Shown: positions 48,345 through 56,892, counted from the first letter of the stretch. The stretch is 64,000 nucleotides of DNA from Nocardia araoensis NBRC 100135 (GCF_000308435.1 NZ_BAFR01000003.1:1-64000), one strand, 5' to 3'. The notes: generated by a model not told the origin, from the sequence alone. Numbers and translations: made by a program.

Positions 48345-48689
48345 GTGGCAGGATACTTACAGGTCGATATCGACGTTCTGGCCAAAACGGTGCAGTCACT
48401 TCGCGACGCCGAACAAGTTTTGGACGATGCGATGAAAGCGCTCGCCAAGGGCGGGCACGGCGACATCGGTACAACGGCGCTCAACGATGCGGCCGATAGC
48501 TTCCAGCGGCGGTGGCGCTTCGGAATCGAGCGAATCCGTGAGGCCGCGACCACGACTGCCGAGGGCGTGTCGAAATGCCATGATGCTTACCTTTCCCTCG
48601 ACACTTCGTTCGCGAAGGCACTCGGGCAACCGGAGATTCCGGTCGACGGGCAAGCGCCCGCCGGCGACCAGCAGAGTGACGCCCGATGA
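48345..48689 (+). CDS. WXG100-like small protein
   Basis: This is a 114-residue helical-hairpin protein of ESX/WXG100 dimensions without a signal peptide. The turn has RRWRFGIERI rather than a strict Trp-X-Gly. Two long helices (about 5-40 and 50-90) flank it and the tail is disordered. ATGA overlap with the next gene, itself a WXG-headed protein, suggests they form the heterodimer exported by a type VII secretion system. GTG 48345 has AGGGGG 5 nt upstream. No ESX machinery genes are in the window. Confidence 0.7.
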   Translation: MAGYLQVDIDVLAKTVQSLRDAEQVLDDAMKALAKGGHGDIGTTALNDAADSFQRRWRFGIERIREAATTTAEGVSKCHDAYLSLDTSFAKALGQPEIPVDGQAPAGDQQSDAR

Positions 48690-49951
48690 ACGTCAACCCC
48701 TTCCCGAACCTCGGGTTCAATCCGGTTCCCGGTACGCCGGATGAGGTCGCGAGCCTGCGCGGGCAGATCGATTCGGCTCGACAAGGTGTGACGGAAACCA
48801 GGAGCCTGCTCAATCGCCTGGTCGACAGTGACGACGTGTGGAAAGGCGATGCGGGCACCGCCTTTCGGACGAACTTCGACGCCACGCTGTCCAGCGATCT
48901 GGGATACGCCCAGCAATCGTTGGAGCAAGCCGTCGATCTGCTGAACGAGTGGCACATCAACCTGGTCAGCTACCACGACACCGCGAAGGGACTGGAACAG
49001 GAAGCGGCCGACGCGCGCGCTCAACACACCCAGGCGCTGAGCGCACTACAACAAGCTCGGTCCAATCCTGACCTCGGCCTGGCGAACGTGCGATTCACCG
49101 ATCCCGATGAACTGCGTGCCGCGCAAACCAGGCTGAACAGCGCCACTGCGCAGGTAAACGCGGCCGTGACCGCAGTCGATGACTGGCAAGTCAAGATCGA
49201 GGCGATCATTCGCCGAGCACGGGATCTGGAAACTACGCACAGTGCCCTCGCGGGCCGGATCGCTGCGGCACTGGACGCCGCGGCGAAGGACTTCGCTCCC
49301 AGCCCGCCGGACAAGAGCATCTGGGATCGGATCACCGACGCGATAGAAGCGGTCGGTGACTGGATCGATGAACACCGGGAGGGACTGCACGAATTCCTGT
49401 CGTGCACGGCGGCGATCGCCGGTTTGCTCGCGGTGGTCACTCCGCCGCCGGTTGATGCGATTGCCCTGGGGGTCGCCCTTGCCGCGGGTGCGGGTGCGTT
49501 GGCGCTCGACGTCACCGACGCGGAGATGCGCGACGATCTGTTGCACGGAAGTCTCAGCGAGCGTCTCAGCGCGGGTTTGACGATCTCCGGCGATGCGATG
49601 GGCCTGATTCCTGGCGTAGGAGCGCTCGGGAAGGTCGGTAAGGTCGCGGTGCTCGGAGACGCGGTCGGCGATATCGGCCGATTCGAGAGCATGGCCCGCA
49701 CCTGGTCCGAAGCCGCCCACAACCCGGGGCTCGTCAACAAGTTCATGACCGACCACAACGTCGGTAACGTGACGAACATCCTGTCCGGCACCGGAGCCAC
49801 CAACGGTGTGAACCGACTGTTGCAACTCACTGGAGTCGAAGGGGCGCACAGTGTGGCGGATCCGGCGGTGGCGCTGACTGTGCTCAAACGCGGAGAAGGC
49901 GCTGTCAGCACGCTTGCCGGTACGGCGCTGGATCACATTTTCGGGGGTTGA
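48686..49951 (+). CDS. WXG-headed putative type VII substrate with hydrophobic core
   Basis: This is a 421-residue protein. The N-terminal about 100 residues look like a WXG100 domain (VWKGDAGTAFR at the turn). A second coiled-coil stretch follows (about 105-200), then a hydrophobic Ala/Gly-rich region (about 235-330, including IAGLLAVVTPPP and a LIPGVGALGKVGKV segment) of the kind found before toxin domains in polymorphic effectors. The last about 75 residues are not recognisable and no nuclease motif is seen. It overlaps its partner gene by 4 nt. An effector role is inferred. Confidence 0.7.
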   Translation: MNVNPFPNLGFNPVPGTPDEVASLRGQIDSARQGVTETRSLLNRLVDSDDVWKGDAGTAFRTNFDATLSSDLGYAQQSLEQAVDLLNEWHINLVSYHDTAKGLEQEAADARAQHTQALSALQQARSNPDLGLANVRFTDPDELRAAQTRLNSATAQVNAAVTAVDDWQVKIEAIIRRARDLETTHSALAGRIAAALDAAAKDFAPSPPDKSIWDRITDAIEAVGDWIDEHREGLHEFLSCTAAIAGLLAVVTPPPVDAIALGVALAAGAGALALDVTDAEMRDDLLHGSLSERLSAGLTISGDAMGLIPGVGALGKVGKVAVLGDAVGDIGRFESMARTWSEAAHNPGLVNKFMTDHNVGNVTNILSGTGATNGVNRLLQLTGVEGAHSVADPAVALTVLKRGEGAVSTLAGTALDHIFGG

Positions 49952-49958
49952 CGACAGC

Positions 49959-50606
49959 ATGGAGAAGCGACAGCGCATACCGGGGCCTGCCATTTCGGTC
50001 GAGATACCGCCGGGTTATCACGAACTTCCGCTGACCGGTATCGCGACGGCTGTTCGCGCCGCGGAGCCGGTCCTGCTGCGTTCCACGACCGGGTCGCTGC
50101 GCGAGAGCGTACCGGCGACTCTCGGCACCCTCGAGTTCCTGCTCGGCGCACTCGCGGTACGAAGAGCGGTCTACTGCGGAATCGGTATGCATCGCGGTGA
50201 CGCCGGCCAACCGGTCACCTCGTGGCTGACGATTTCCTGCAAGGACGCTGGGGAACCGCGGAATCCGCGATTGGTGATCCTCGATTTGGCTCAGGCCAAA
50301 CTGCGCGATGAGGTGCCCTGGCGTGTCGAGCCGGTAGAGATCGAAAGCCGCCCCGTGCTCTTCACCGAAGGTGTCCGCCGCTATCCAGCACCCGATCTGC
50401 CCGCTGCTCCCGATGTAGGCGACGATGCCCTGGCGTTCCAGATGGAAGCACTGATTCCCTCATCCGATGGCACGACCGTGGCAGTGATCGAAGTCGCGAC
50501 AACATCCTTGGAGTCGGGCCCCGAATTCGCCCCGATGCTCTTCATGATGGCTGCTTCCCTCGAATTCGAAGCGTCGGCATCCGGGGCGGGGAGCCTCGAC
50601 CTGTGA
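49959..50606 (+). CDS. hypothetical protein of the WXG operon (215 aa)
   Basis: This is a soluble alpha/beta protein without signal peptide or membrane segment. It has EIPPGYHELPL near the start and ends with TTVAVIEVATTSLESGPEF and MLFMMAASLEFE, a pattern reminiscent of the LpqN/Mog1-PsbP-like fold, which I cannot confirm. ATG 49959 starts 8 nt after the preceding stop with GGGGG 11 nt upstream. The stop overlaps the next gene (GTGA). A chaperone or immunity role for the preceding secreted protein is possible but unproven. Confidence 0.65.
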   Translation: MEKRQRIPGPAISVEIPPGYHELPLTGIATAVRAAEPVLLRSTTGSLRESVPATLGTLEFLLGALAVRRAVYCGIGMHRGDAGQPVTSWLTISCKDAGEPRNPRLVILDLAQAKLRDEVPWRVEPVEIESRPVLFTEGVRRYPAPDLPAAPDVGDDALAFQMEALIPSSDGTTVAVIEVATTSLESGPEFAPMLFMMAASLEFEASASGAGSLDL

Positions 50607-51229
50607 GTACCGACCGAAGTGCTGAATCGAGCTCAATGGCGTCCCCGCCGCCGGTACCGGCGGCGAAGTGGGCGCCGACCCGAACTGCGCTGCGCCGTAA
50701 CTGGCTGCTGCGCTGGCCGCTTCTGCTGACCGCTTTGGCCTGCGGGCCATTGGCCGTCGTGATGATGAACGAGTTCGATCATCCGGGCGTGCACGGATTG
50801 GCGAAGCTCGGTAGAGTCGCGATTCAGCCGGTGGCTCTCTTTTTCGTCTTCGGCACGATGTTCGGTGGCGTGTTCGTCTGGATCAACCGCCGCAGGCGCA
50901 AGGCCCTCTCGAGGAACCCGTGGACGGTCTGGCCCATCCGTTACATCGCTGCGGGGAAGTACGAGTGGATCGACCTGCTCGGCCCGAACGGAGAGATCGT
51001 CTCGAGCCTGATCCTGAGCACCTGGGCGTGGGATCGCGGAAAGCTGGTCAACCACAACACCCGAGAGGTGTGGTTCGCCGGGACGCCATCGAAATACGGC
51101 GTTGTATCCCGTCCCGGCGGCCGGGATATGCGCTACGCCTACGTGTCTCGCGTGTACAAACCCCCACGGTTCACCTTCCAGGAACGGCAAGGCGATTCCG
51201 CCACCGGCGGGCGCCACGCAGCCAACTGA
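50603..51229 (+). CDS. two-helix membrane protein of the WXG operon
   Basis: This is a 208-residue protein with a polar N-terminus, two transmembrane helices (about 34-55 and 73-94, LLRWPLLLTALACGPLAVVM and VALFFVFGTMFGGVFVWI) and a basic, then beta-rich cytosolic C-terminal half. I do not recognise the family. As the last gene of a four-gene overlapping operon starting with WXG100-like proteins it could be a membrane-located immunity or export partner. GTG 50603 overlaps the previous stop. Confidence 0.65.
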   Translation: MSTDRSAESSSMASPPPVPAAKWAPTRTALRRNWLLRWPLLLTALACGPLAVVMMNEFDHPGVHGLAKLGRVAIQPVALFFVFGTMFGGVFVWINRRRRKALSRNPWTVWPIRYIAAGKYEWIDLLGPNGEIVSSLILSTWAWDRGKLVNHNTREVWFAGTPSKYGVVSRPGGRDMRYAYVSRVYKPPRFTFQERQGDSATGGRHAAN

Positions 51230-51255
51230 CCCTGGTCATCGCCGTCGACAGCCAC

Positions 51256-51316
51256 CACGAGTGGCACATGGCTGCGGCATTTTCGAGAGAAGCTCTCGGT
51301 GGTGTGCCACTCGCGG
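51256..51316. repeat. 60-bp palindromic extragenic repeat, copy B
   Basis: Ends CACGAGTGGCACA and TGTGCCACTCGCG with an inner hairpin CGAGAG-AAG-CTCTCG. It has the same design and nearly the same ends as 35648-35706. It lies between the converging WXG operon and the small secreted-protein gene. Confidence 0.8.
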
Positions 51317-51346
51317 TTCGGCCGTGGCGGCGTCGCTTCCGGCTTG

Positions 51347-51562
51347 TCAGAAGGAGCAGTCGGTGGGACGGCCTGCCCAGCCACCCTTCAGGAATTTGAT
51401 GACGGCGCAGAACAGATCCTCTGACCAGGAACCGACCGGAGTCACGACCGACGTCGTGGCGACGGGTGTGGAGACAGGTGCGGCGAGAGGTTCCGCGGCG
51501 GCCGAGCCAACCGGAGCGACGAGTCCTGCGATCACGGCGGTGACGACGACAAGCTTCTTCAT
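51347..51562 (-). CDS. small secreted protein (71 aa)
   Basis: This has a clear Sec signal peptide (KKLVVVTAVIAGLVAPVGSA, cleavage near AAAEP), leaving a mature part of about 48 residues that is Val/Thr/Pro-rich and then has two Cys (DLFCAVIK and TDCSF), probably a disulfide. ATG 51562 has GAGGA 9 nt upstream. Function is unknown; such small exported proteins are frequent and poorly characterised in Nocardia. Confidence 0.75.
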   Translation of the reverse strand: MKKLVVVTAVIAGLVAPVGSAAAEPLAAPVSTPVATTSVVTPVGSWSEDLFCAVIKFLKGGWAGRPTDCSF

Positions 51563-51699
51563 CAGGTGTCCTCTTCTGTGGCTGTGGATGGCGGCTCGTA
51601 GCGCCGCACAACCGACTGATCGGTGGCAATTGCTCCGACGTTACGAATTATGTTGCGCACCAGATACTTCGGCACGGGTGCGGTTCGGCACCGCGCGGA

Positions 51700-52110
51700 T
51701 CAATCCTTGCGGGTCCATGCGAGCGTGATCCGTATTTCACGAAGCCGCCAGCCGGCCGGTGTGCGTACGGTCGTGCAGGCCAGTCGCAGGCCGCTTGTCA
51801 GGTGGGGTGGTTGACCGTCGCGGTAGTAGTGGACGAGTGAGTTCGCCGAGGCCGTGGCCTGGTCGCCGTCGAGGGTCACCAGCAGGTCGGTGGTCGTGTG
51901 CTGGGTGTGTTCCCCCTCGACCTCGGCCTGCCGCATGTAGTCGACGACCTTGTCGATGCCGCGGACTTGGATTCGCGGCGAGTTGACCTCCACATCGTCG
52001 GTGTAGATGGTGTCGGCATCGTCGTATCGCCCCTCGTCGAGCAGGCGGGCGAAGCGGGTGAACAGGTCGGCGATCTCGATACGGTCGGTGACCGGCGTAA
52101 CCGTGGGCAT
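51700..52110 (-). CDS. SnoaL-like/NTF2-fold protein
   Basis: This is a 136-residue cytosolic protein of the SnoaL-like (NTF2 superfamily) type: RIEIADLFTRFARLLDEGRYDDADTI at the start in two parts, then VEVNSPRIQVRG and a C-terminal WRLREIRITLAW strand. The family includes polyketide cyclases and many uncharacterised hydrolase-like proteins. ATG 52110 has GAAAGAG 7 nt upstream. It is divergent from a MarR gene and probably repressed by it through the operators between them. Confidence 0.82.
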   Translation of the reverse strand: MPTVTPVTDRIEIADLFTRFARLLDEGRYDDADTIYTDDVEVNSPRIQVRGIDKVVDYMRQAEVEGEHTQHTTTDLLVTLDGDQATASANSLVHYYRDGQPPHLTSGLRLACTTVRTPAGWRLREIRITLAWTRKD

Positions 52111-52123
52111 GGCAACTCTTTCG

Positions 52124-52179
52124 TTGGCTGGGCCAATATTGGTAACGCCAACCATATACCAAATGGTTGGCTCTGCCAA
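52124..52179. promoter_or_regulatory. dense MarR operator array
   Basis: Three TTGG-N5-CCAA palindromes lie at 52124-52136, 52139-52151 and 52167-52179. In addition GCCAACCAT (52147-52155) is inverted perfectly as ATGGTTGGC (52163-52171). All are within 56 bp between the SnoaL-like and MarR starts, and they would cover both promoters. Confidence 0.75.
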
Positions 52180-52197
52180 CGATGTATGGTGGCTGTC

Positions 52198-52638
52198 GTG
52201 GATAAGGCACCCGCACGACTGACCGCGAAGCCGAGTTGGCTGCTCACCCAGTTGGCCGTGCACGCCCACCGGTTGGCGTCCGACGGCTTCGGCGAGGTGG
52301 GTGCGCGTGGCTACCACTACCGCATCCTCGCCGCGCTGGACGAGTTCGGGGCGGGCAGCCAGGCCGACCTCGGGCGCCGGTGCAGTATGGACCGCAGCGA
52401 CGTGGTGGCGGCGATCAACGAACTGGCCGGGCAGGGTTTCGTCGAGCGGAAGCCGGACCCGGAGGACCGAAGGCGCAATATCGTGACCCTCACCGAGGCG
52501 GGCGATCGGCAGCTGCGCCGCATGGACCGAGCGCTCGACAAGGTGCAGGACGACCTGCTCCGACCGCTTTCGGCCGGGGACAGAGAGGATCTGACCCGGC
52601 TGCTCACTCGCCTGCTGGCGCACCATCAGCGGGGATGA
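52198..52638 (+). CDS. MarR-family transcriptional regulator
   Basis: This is a 146-residue MarR protein: helix-turn-helix around AGSQADLGRRCSMDRSDVVA, wing PDPEDRRRNIVTLTEAG and a C-terminal dimer helix. I chose GTG 52198 because TATGGT (52185-52190) ends 7 nt upstream, giving a leaderless mRNA; ATG 52186 in the same frame lies inside that box. It is divergent from the SnoaL-like gene with operators between, and converges on the PNPOx-like gene. Confidence 0.85.
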   Translation: MDKAPARLTAKPSWLLTQLAVHAHRLASDGFGEVGARGYHYRILAALDEFGAGSQADLGRRCSMDRSDVVAAINELAGQGFVERKPDPEDRRRNIVTLTEAGDRQLRRMDRALDKVQDDLLRPLSAGDREDLTRLLTRLLAHHQRG

Positions 52639-52690
52639 AAGCTACCGGTCCGTGTGGGTCGGTAGGCGGACCGTCCGGCGACGTGCTCCC

Positions 52691-53323
52691 TCAGGAACCG
52701 CTGATGACGGTGTCGGCCAGCTGGTCCTTCTCCGCTTTGGCTCCGAAGTAGTCGCCGCCTTTGGCGCGAACATTGTCGGTACCCCAGTCGCGTTGTTCCC
52801 GCACGGCGGGGATCAGATGCGGGATGTGCTTGCGGCAGTGGATGTATGCCTCCTCCACGTCCACCACTACCCAGCGTTCGGCGGCGCGGCCCTTGTGGTT
52901 GACGGGCAGGTCGGGCACGGTGGTGCGGAGTGCCGGGTCGGAGACGATGCGGGCCGTGCCGTTGATGTGCAGTCCGATGAGGTCACGCACGAAATCGATG
53001 AGCAAGATCCCGACGTGCGGGTTTTCCAGGATATTGCCGAGGCTGGCCATGACGCCGTTGCCACGGTATTCCGGATAGGCGATGGTGCGGTCGTCTATCA
53101 CATGGAGGAAACCGGGCGGTCCGGCTCGGAAACTGGAGTCGCATTCGCCGTGTTTGTCGGATGTGGCGATGAACGCCATATCCATCCGGCCGATGAAATC
53201 GATCATCGCCGGATTGAGCCGGTCGAGCACCTGGTCGTCGTAGAAGCGCTGCGCTCGATCTTGTGTTCCGTACCGTTCTTGCAGCTCATATTCCCCGTCG
53301 CTGCCACTGTGTCCACCGGGCAT
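52691..53323 (-). CDS. pyridoxamine-5'-phosphate oxidase-like FMN-binding protein
   Basis: This is a 210-residue split-barrel flavoprotein of the PNPOx-like family, subgroup TIGR04025/MSMEG_1061-like. DMAFIATSDKHGECDSSFRAG, FLHVIDDRTIAYPEYRGNG (each given in part) and IGLHINGTARIV form the barrel, and WVVVDVEEAYIHCRKHIP follows near the C-terminus. Such proteins bind FMN, F420 or haem, and many are uncharacterised. ATG 53323 has GGAGGGGG upstream. A deleted second copy lies at 46911-47034. Confidence 0.85.
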   Translation of the reverse strand: MPGGHSGSDGEYELQERYGTQDRAQRFYDDQVLDRLNPAMIDFIGRMDMAFIATSDKHGECDSSFRAGPPGFLHVIDDRTIAYPEYRGNGVMASLGNILENPHVGILLIDFVRDLIGLHINGTARIVSDPALRTTVPDLPVNHKGRAAERWVVVDVEEAYIHCRKHIPHLIPAVREQRDWGTDNVRAKGGDYFGAKAEKDQLADTVISGS

Positions 53324-53499
53324 CGCAGCCCCCTCCGGTCGCCGGAATGCGGGTTCTACCAGGCTCGACGTTGAACCACGGTCGTATCGAGATCGCGGTC
53401 GATTTTAGATGATAACCGCTCGGCAAAACGTCGAAATCCGCGTCGAGAATGCCTCGGATTTCGACGCGGCGCAAGTATTTCCGATGATTAGCTAAAAGC

Positions 53500-53529
53500 C
53501 GACCGGCCGGAATTATCTCCGGCCGGTCG
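53500..53529 (-). terminator. intrinsic terminator after the molybdopterin oxidoreductase
   Basis: CGACCGGCCGGA (53500-53511) pairs perfectly with TCCGGCCGGTCG (53518-53529). Read leftward, the stem is followed by GCTTTTAGC, a short T tract. Confidence 0.75.
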
Positions 53530-53555
53530 AGATTTGCGGGATCGGTCGGCGTGGA

Positions 53556-55742
53556 TCAGGCCGGAGCAAGCGTCACCGGAACACCGTTGAACACGGCGTT
53601 GCCGGAGGGTGCGTCGACCACCGAATCATCGGTCAGCACATTGGCGTTGACGCCCGCGTGCGTACGGGCCACGGTCTGCGCGCTGTCGCCGTGACCCCAC
53701 CCGTGCGGCAGGCTCACCACGCCGGGCATGATGGCTTCGGTCGGCTCCAGTGGCACCGTCAGTGTTCCGGCGGCCGATTTCACCACCGCGTGATCGCCGA
53801 GCCCGAGCCGGGCCACATCGGCCGGATTGATATGCAGCGTGCAGCGATTCGATCCGCTCACCAGCGTCGCGATGTTGTGCATCCAGCTGTTGTTGGATCG
53901 CAGCTGTCGCCGCCCGATCAGCACGATCTCCGGCGCGGCGTCGGACAGGCGCGCTCGCATCCGCGCCACGTCGTCCAGCAGCGGCTGCGGGGCCAGGTCC
54001 ACCCGTCCGCTCGCCGTGCGCAGCGCGCCAGGCAGCCGCGGCCGCAACGGACCGAGGTCGATGCCGTGCGGGTTGTCCAAGAGCACTTGCAGATTGAGTG
54101 TGCCGCCGTTCCACTCGCCGTACGGCCCGAGGCGCAGCATCAGATCGATGCGCTGCTCGGTGCTGTTCTCGCCGATCAGGTCACCGCGCCGCTCGGGGAT
54201 CCCGGCCTTGTGCAGCATGCCCGCGATGACGAGTTCGTCCACGGCGGTGAGCGGGTCGACCCCGTCGGAGCCGTCGTGCGGCCTGCCGGTCAGCGCGGCG
54301 GCGAGACGAGCCAGGACGGCGGGCTCGGAAGGCCGGTCACCCAGCGGCACCAGCGGGCGCGAGTAGCGCGTGTAGTTGCGCACGGCGAATTGCAGCAGCG
54401 CGAAGTCGTAGTGCGGGGACTGGGTGGGACGCGGCGGAGGCAGGATCACATCGGCGTGCCTGGTGGTCTCGTTCACATACCGGTCCACGCTCACCATGAA
54501 GTCGAGCTGGGCGAACGCCTCGTCCAGCCGTGCGCCGCTCGGCGCGGACAGCACCGGATTGCCCGCGACCGTCACCAGGGCGCGGATCTGGCCTTCGCCC
54601 GGCGTGGTGATCTCGTCGGCGAGCGTCGCGACGGGCAGCTCGCCCATCGCCTCGGGCAGCCCGCGGACCCGGCTGGTCCAGCGTCCGGGGCGAAACGGCT
54701 TGGTGCGGGAGATGCCGCCGGCCGCGGCGGTGGCGAACATCGCTCCGCCGGGGGAGTCGAGGTTGCCGGTCAGCGCGTTGATCGCGTCGACGAGCCACTG
54801 CGTGATCGTGCCGAACTCGGCGGTGCACGTGCCGATCCGGGCGTACACCGCCGCGGTCGGCGCCGCCGCGAGTTCGCGGGCGAGCCGCACGATGGTAGAC
54901 GCGGGCACGCCGGTGCGCGTCGCGACGGTATCCGGATCGAACGCGCCGGCGGCGGTGCGCAATTCGTCCAGACCGGTGACCTCGACGCGCAGATCGGTCA
55001 GCTGTTCGGCGAAAAGCGTGTGCACGATGCCGAACAGCAGGTACGCATCGCTGCCCGGACGGATGAACAGGTGCTCGTCGGCGAGTTTCGCGGTGCGGGT
55101 CACCCGCGGATCGACCACCACGAAGCGGCCGCCCCGGCCGCGCAGCGCCTTCAACCTGCCCGGGAAATCCGGTGCGGTGCACAGCGAGCCGTTCGATTCC
55201 AGCGGATTGGCCCCCAGCATCAGCAGGTAATCGGTGCGGTCGAGGTCCGGCACCGGCACGGTGAGCGGATCGCCGAACATCAGCCCGCTGGCCACCTGCT
55301 TGGGCATCTGGTCGGCGGTGCTGGCGGAGTAGATGTTCCTGGTGCCCAGCGCGCGGAGCAGCGCGGGCACGTACAGCGCGCCTGCCACGGTGTGCGCGTT
55401 GGGATTGCCCAAGTAGGCCGCGGCCGACTGGCTTCCGTGCTCGGCCACGACGGCGGGAAACCGCTCGGCGATGTAATCGAAGGCTTCGTCCCAGGTCGCG
55501 GTGTGCCAAGTGCCGGTCGCGCGATCACGGATCAGCGGTTCGGTCACCCGGTCCTGATCCTCGTCGAGGTGGCCGAAGCTGGCTCCCTTGGGGCAGATGA
55601 AGCCCTTGCTGAAGGGGTCGCTGCGGTCGCCGCGGACCGAGGTCACGTGGTCGTCCGGGTCCAGGGTGATTTCCAGGCCGCAGACCGCCTCACAGAGCGG
55701 GCAGGTCCGCAGCAGATTGCGCGATTGCGTGATCGGGGCCAT
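53556..55742 (-). CDS. molybdopterin oxidoreductase, Rv0197-like
   Basis: This is a 728-residue member of the bis-MGD molybdoenzyme family (BisC/formate dehydrogenase alpha type). The N-terminal [4Fe-4S] site is CPLCEAVC with the fourth Cys in FICPKG. GANPLESNGS and GRGGRFVVVDPRVTRTA bind the cofactor, and the C-terminal domain has NNSWMHN and HGWGHGDSAQ. Where many homologues have a Cys, Sec or Ser metal ligand this one reads IYSASTADQMPK, so the ligand is unclear. No Tat signal and no partner subunit genes: cytosolic and orphan, as for Rv0197. Substrate unknown. Confidence 0.85.
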   Translation of the reverse strand: MAPITQSRNLLRTCPLCEAVCGLEITLDPDDHVTSVRGDRSDPFSKGFICPKGASFGHLDEDQDRVTEPLIRDRATGTWHTATWDEAFDYIAERFPAVVAEHGSQSAAAYLGNPNAHTVAGALYVPALLRALGTRNIYSASTADQMPKQVASGLMFGDPLTVPVPDLDRTDYLLMLGANPLESNGSLCTAPDFPGRLKALRGRGGRFVVVDPRVTRTAKLADEHLFIRPGSDAYLLFGIVHTLFAEQLTDLRVEVTGLDELRTAAGAFDPDTVATRTGVPASTIVRLARELAAAPTAAVYARIGTCTAEFGTITQWLVDAINALTGNLDSPGGAMFATAAAGGISRTKPFRPGRWTSRVRGLPEAMGELPVATLADEITTPGEGQIRALVTVAGNPVLSAPSGARLDEAFAQLDFMVSVDRYVNETTRHADVILPPPRPTQSPHYDFALLQFAVRNYTRYSRPLVPLGDRPSEPAVLARLAAALTGRPHDGSDGVDPLTAVDELVIAGMLHKAGIPERRGDLIGENSTEQRIDLMLRLGPYGEWNGGTLNLQVLLDNPHGIDLGPLRPRLPGALRTASGRVDLAPQPLLDDVARMRARLSDAAPEIVLIGRRQLRSNNSWMHNIATLVSGSNRCTLHINPADVARLGLGDHAVVKSAAGTLTVPLEPTEAIMPGVVSLPHGWGHGDSAQTVARTHAGVNANVLTDDSVVDAPSGNAVFNGVPVTLAPA

Positions 55743-55931
55743 ACCCCATCTTGGCGTCCCGCGGTGGAACTGAAAAGAGACCGCTTGATATCGGCAACGC
55801 CAAACGACCGGTACCCGGCAGCGCTCCGGGGTGGGGATCCGGAGCGCCGGGACGGATACCGGTCGCAAACAGGCCGGGTAGCGCGGCCCCGGCCCGCGAT
55901 CAGCAGGTGAACTCGATCAGGGGTGCGTCGT

Positions 55932-56423
55932 TCAGCAAGCGATGGTCAGGTTGGCGCGGCGCGACGAGGTGGCGGCGCGTACGGCCGCGGCGATCGCGAC
56001 GACCGGCGGCACCCAGCGGGCCTCGGCGGGCGCGACGCCCCAGCAGGCGGAACCGGCCGAGAGGTGGGTGGGCGGCAGCGGGATGCCCGCGCCGTCGGTG
56101 TACACGATGGCGCCGGCCTCGCGCAGCGCCTCGAGCGCCATCGCGGCCTTGCGGACGCCGGTGACCAGGTGAATCTCGCGACGCTCCGCGCCGGGAACCT
56201 CGATCACCGGACCGGACAGGTTGTTCGCCCGCAGGAAGCGGCGGACCTCGCCGGCGAGTTCGCCGGTGACCTCGATGCCGGACAGGTCGTCGTCGGTGAT
56301 CAGGCTCAGACCGTTGGCCGTTTCGGCGACCGTCCATCCGCGCTGGTTGTAGTCCTGCGCAGCGGCGGTCAGCTCGGCCGCCGTGACGGAAGTCGGAAAC
56401 GTGGTGCGCACTGTCTTCTCCAT
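55932..56423 (-). CDS. hypothetical actinobacterial protein (163 aa)
   Basis: This is a soluble alpha/beta protein with no signal or membrane segment. It has a helical N-terminus (TAAELTAAAQDYNQRGWTV), a charged middle (VTGELAGEVRRFLRANNL) and a C-terminal part with GIPLPPTHLS and ARWVPPVVAIAAAVRAA. I do not recognise the family with confidence. The GWTV-N-ITDDD lead resembles bifunctional primase-like heads but the catalytic residues are not there. ATG 56423 or ATG 56450 may be the start; neither has a spaced ribosome site. Confidence 0.65.
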   Translation of the reverse strand: MEKTVRTTFPTSVTAAELTAAAQDYNQRGWTVAETANGLSLITDDDLSGIEVTGELAGEVRRFLRANNLSGPVIEVPGAERREIHLVTGVRKAAMALEALREAGAIVYTDGAGIPLPPTHLSAGSACWGVAPAEARWVPPVVAIAAAVRAATSSRRANLTIAC

Positions 56424-56450
56424 TCCCCGGTAGATCTCTGGGTCCTGCAT

Positions 56451-56745
56451 TCATGGGTCGTATCGGCGGGGGGCGCCGTGGGCGTTACGGGTTCTCCGAA
56501 AGAATTTCCGGAGTGTCGCCTAGGTCTCATTTCCGAGAGGTTCGTCCGTGGGCCGCCGGGCACCCCGAGGTGGCTCGCCACGCTTGCCACGCAGCTACTT
56601 TCGGCCGTGGACCTGGCCACTCGCTGCGCCGGAGCTGTGCGGTCGCTGTGGATGGGCGTAAGGGGTGTTGCGGGTGCGAAAACATACCGGCAGCGGGTGA
56701 TTTCCGGCTGGATCCCCGTGCCCCCGGCGGGGGAGGATTCTCGGC
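56451..56745. other. intergenic stretch, no clear gene
   Basis: No convincing coding frame, RNA gene or strong hairpin is visible here. The promoters of both divergent flanking genes should lie within it. Confidence 0.4.
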
Positions 56746-56892
56746 ATGAGCGTCAGGCCTGGAGGTGGCAGCTTGCGTAACCGCTCAGGGCGCAGGGCTG
56801 CCGCAGCGGGATTCGGCATGCGCATCGGGCCCGGCTTGTGTGACACAGGGACACGCAACACGACCCTCGGCTCGGAGGAGGAGACGACATGA
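56746..56892 (+). CDS. candidate 48-aa ORF coupled to the DUF4282 gene
   Basis: ATG 56746 has GGGAGG about 9 nt upstream, and its TGA overlaps the DUF4282 start (ATGA at 56889-56892), the layout of a translationally coupled pair. The product is Arg/Gly-rich with no domain, so it may be a regulatory leader or a chance frame. Confidence 0.3.
   Translation: MSVRPGGGSLRNRSGRRAAAAGFGMRIGPGLCDTGTRNTTLGSEEETT

Noticed and set aside
53658..55910. 750-codon frame antisense to the molybdopterin enzyme
   Set aside because: No domain, Gly/Arg/Gln-rich; the opposite strand has the complete enzyme with its Fe-S Cys motif.
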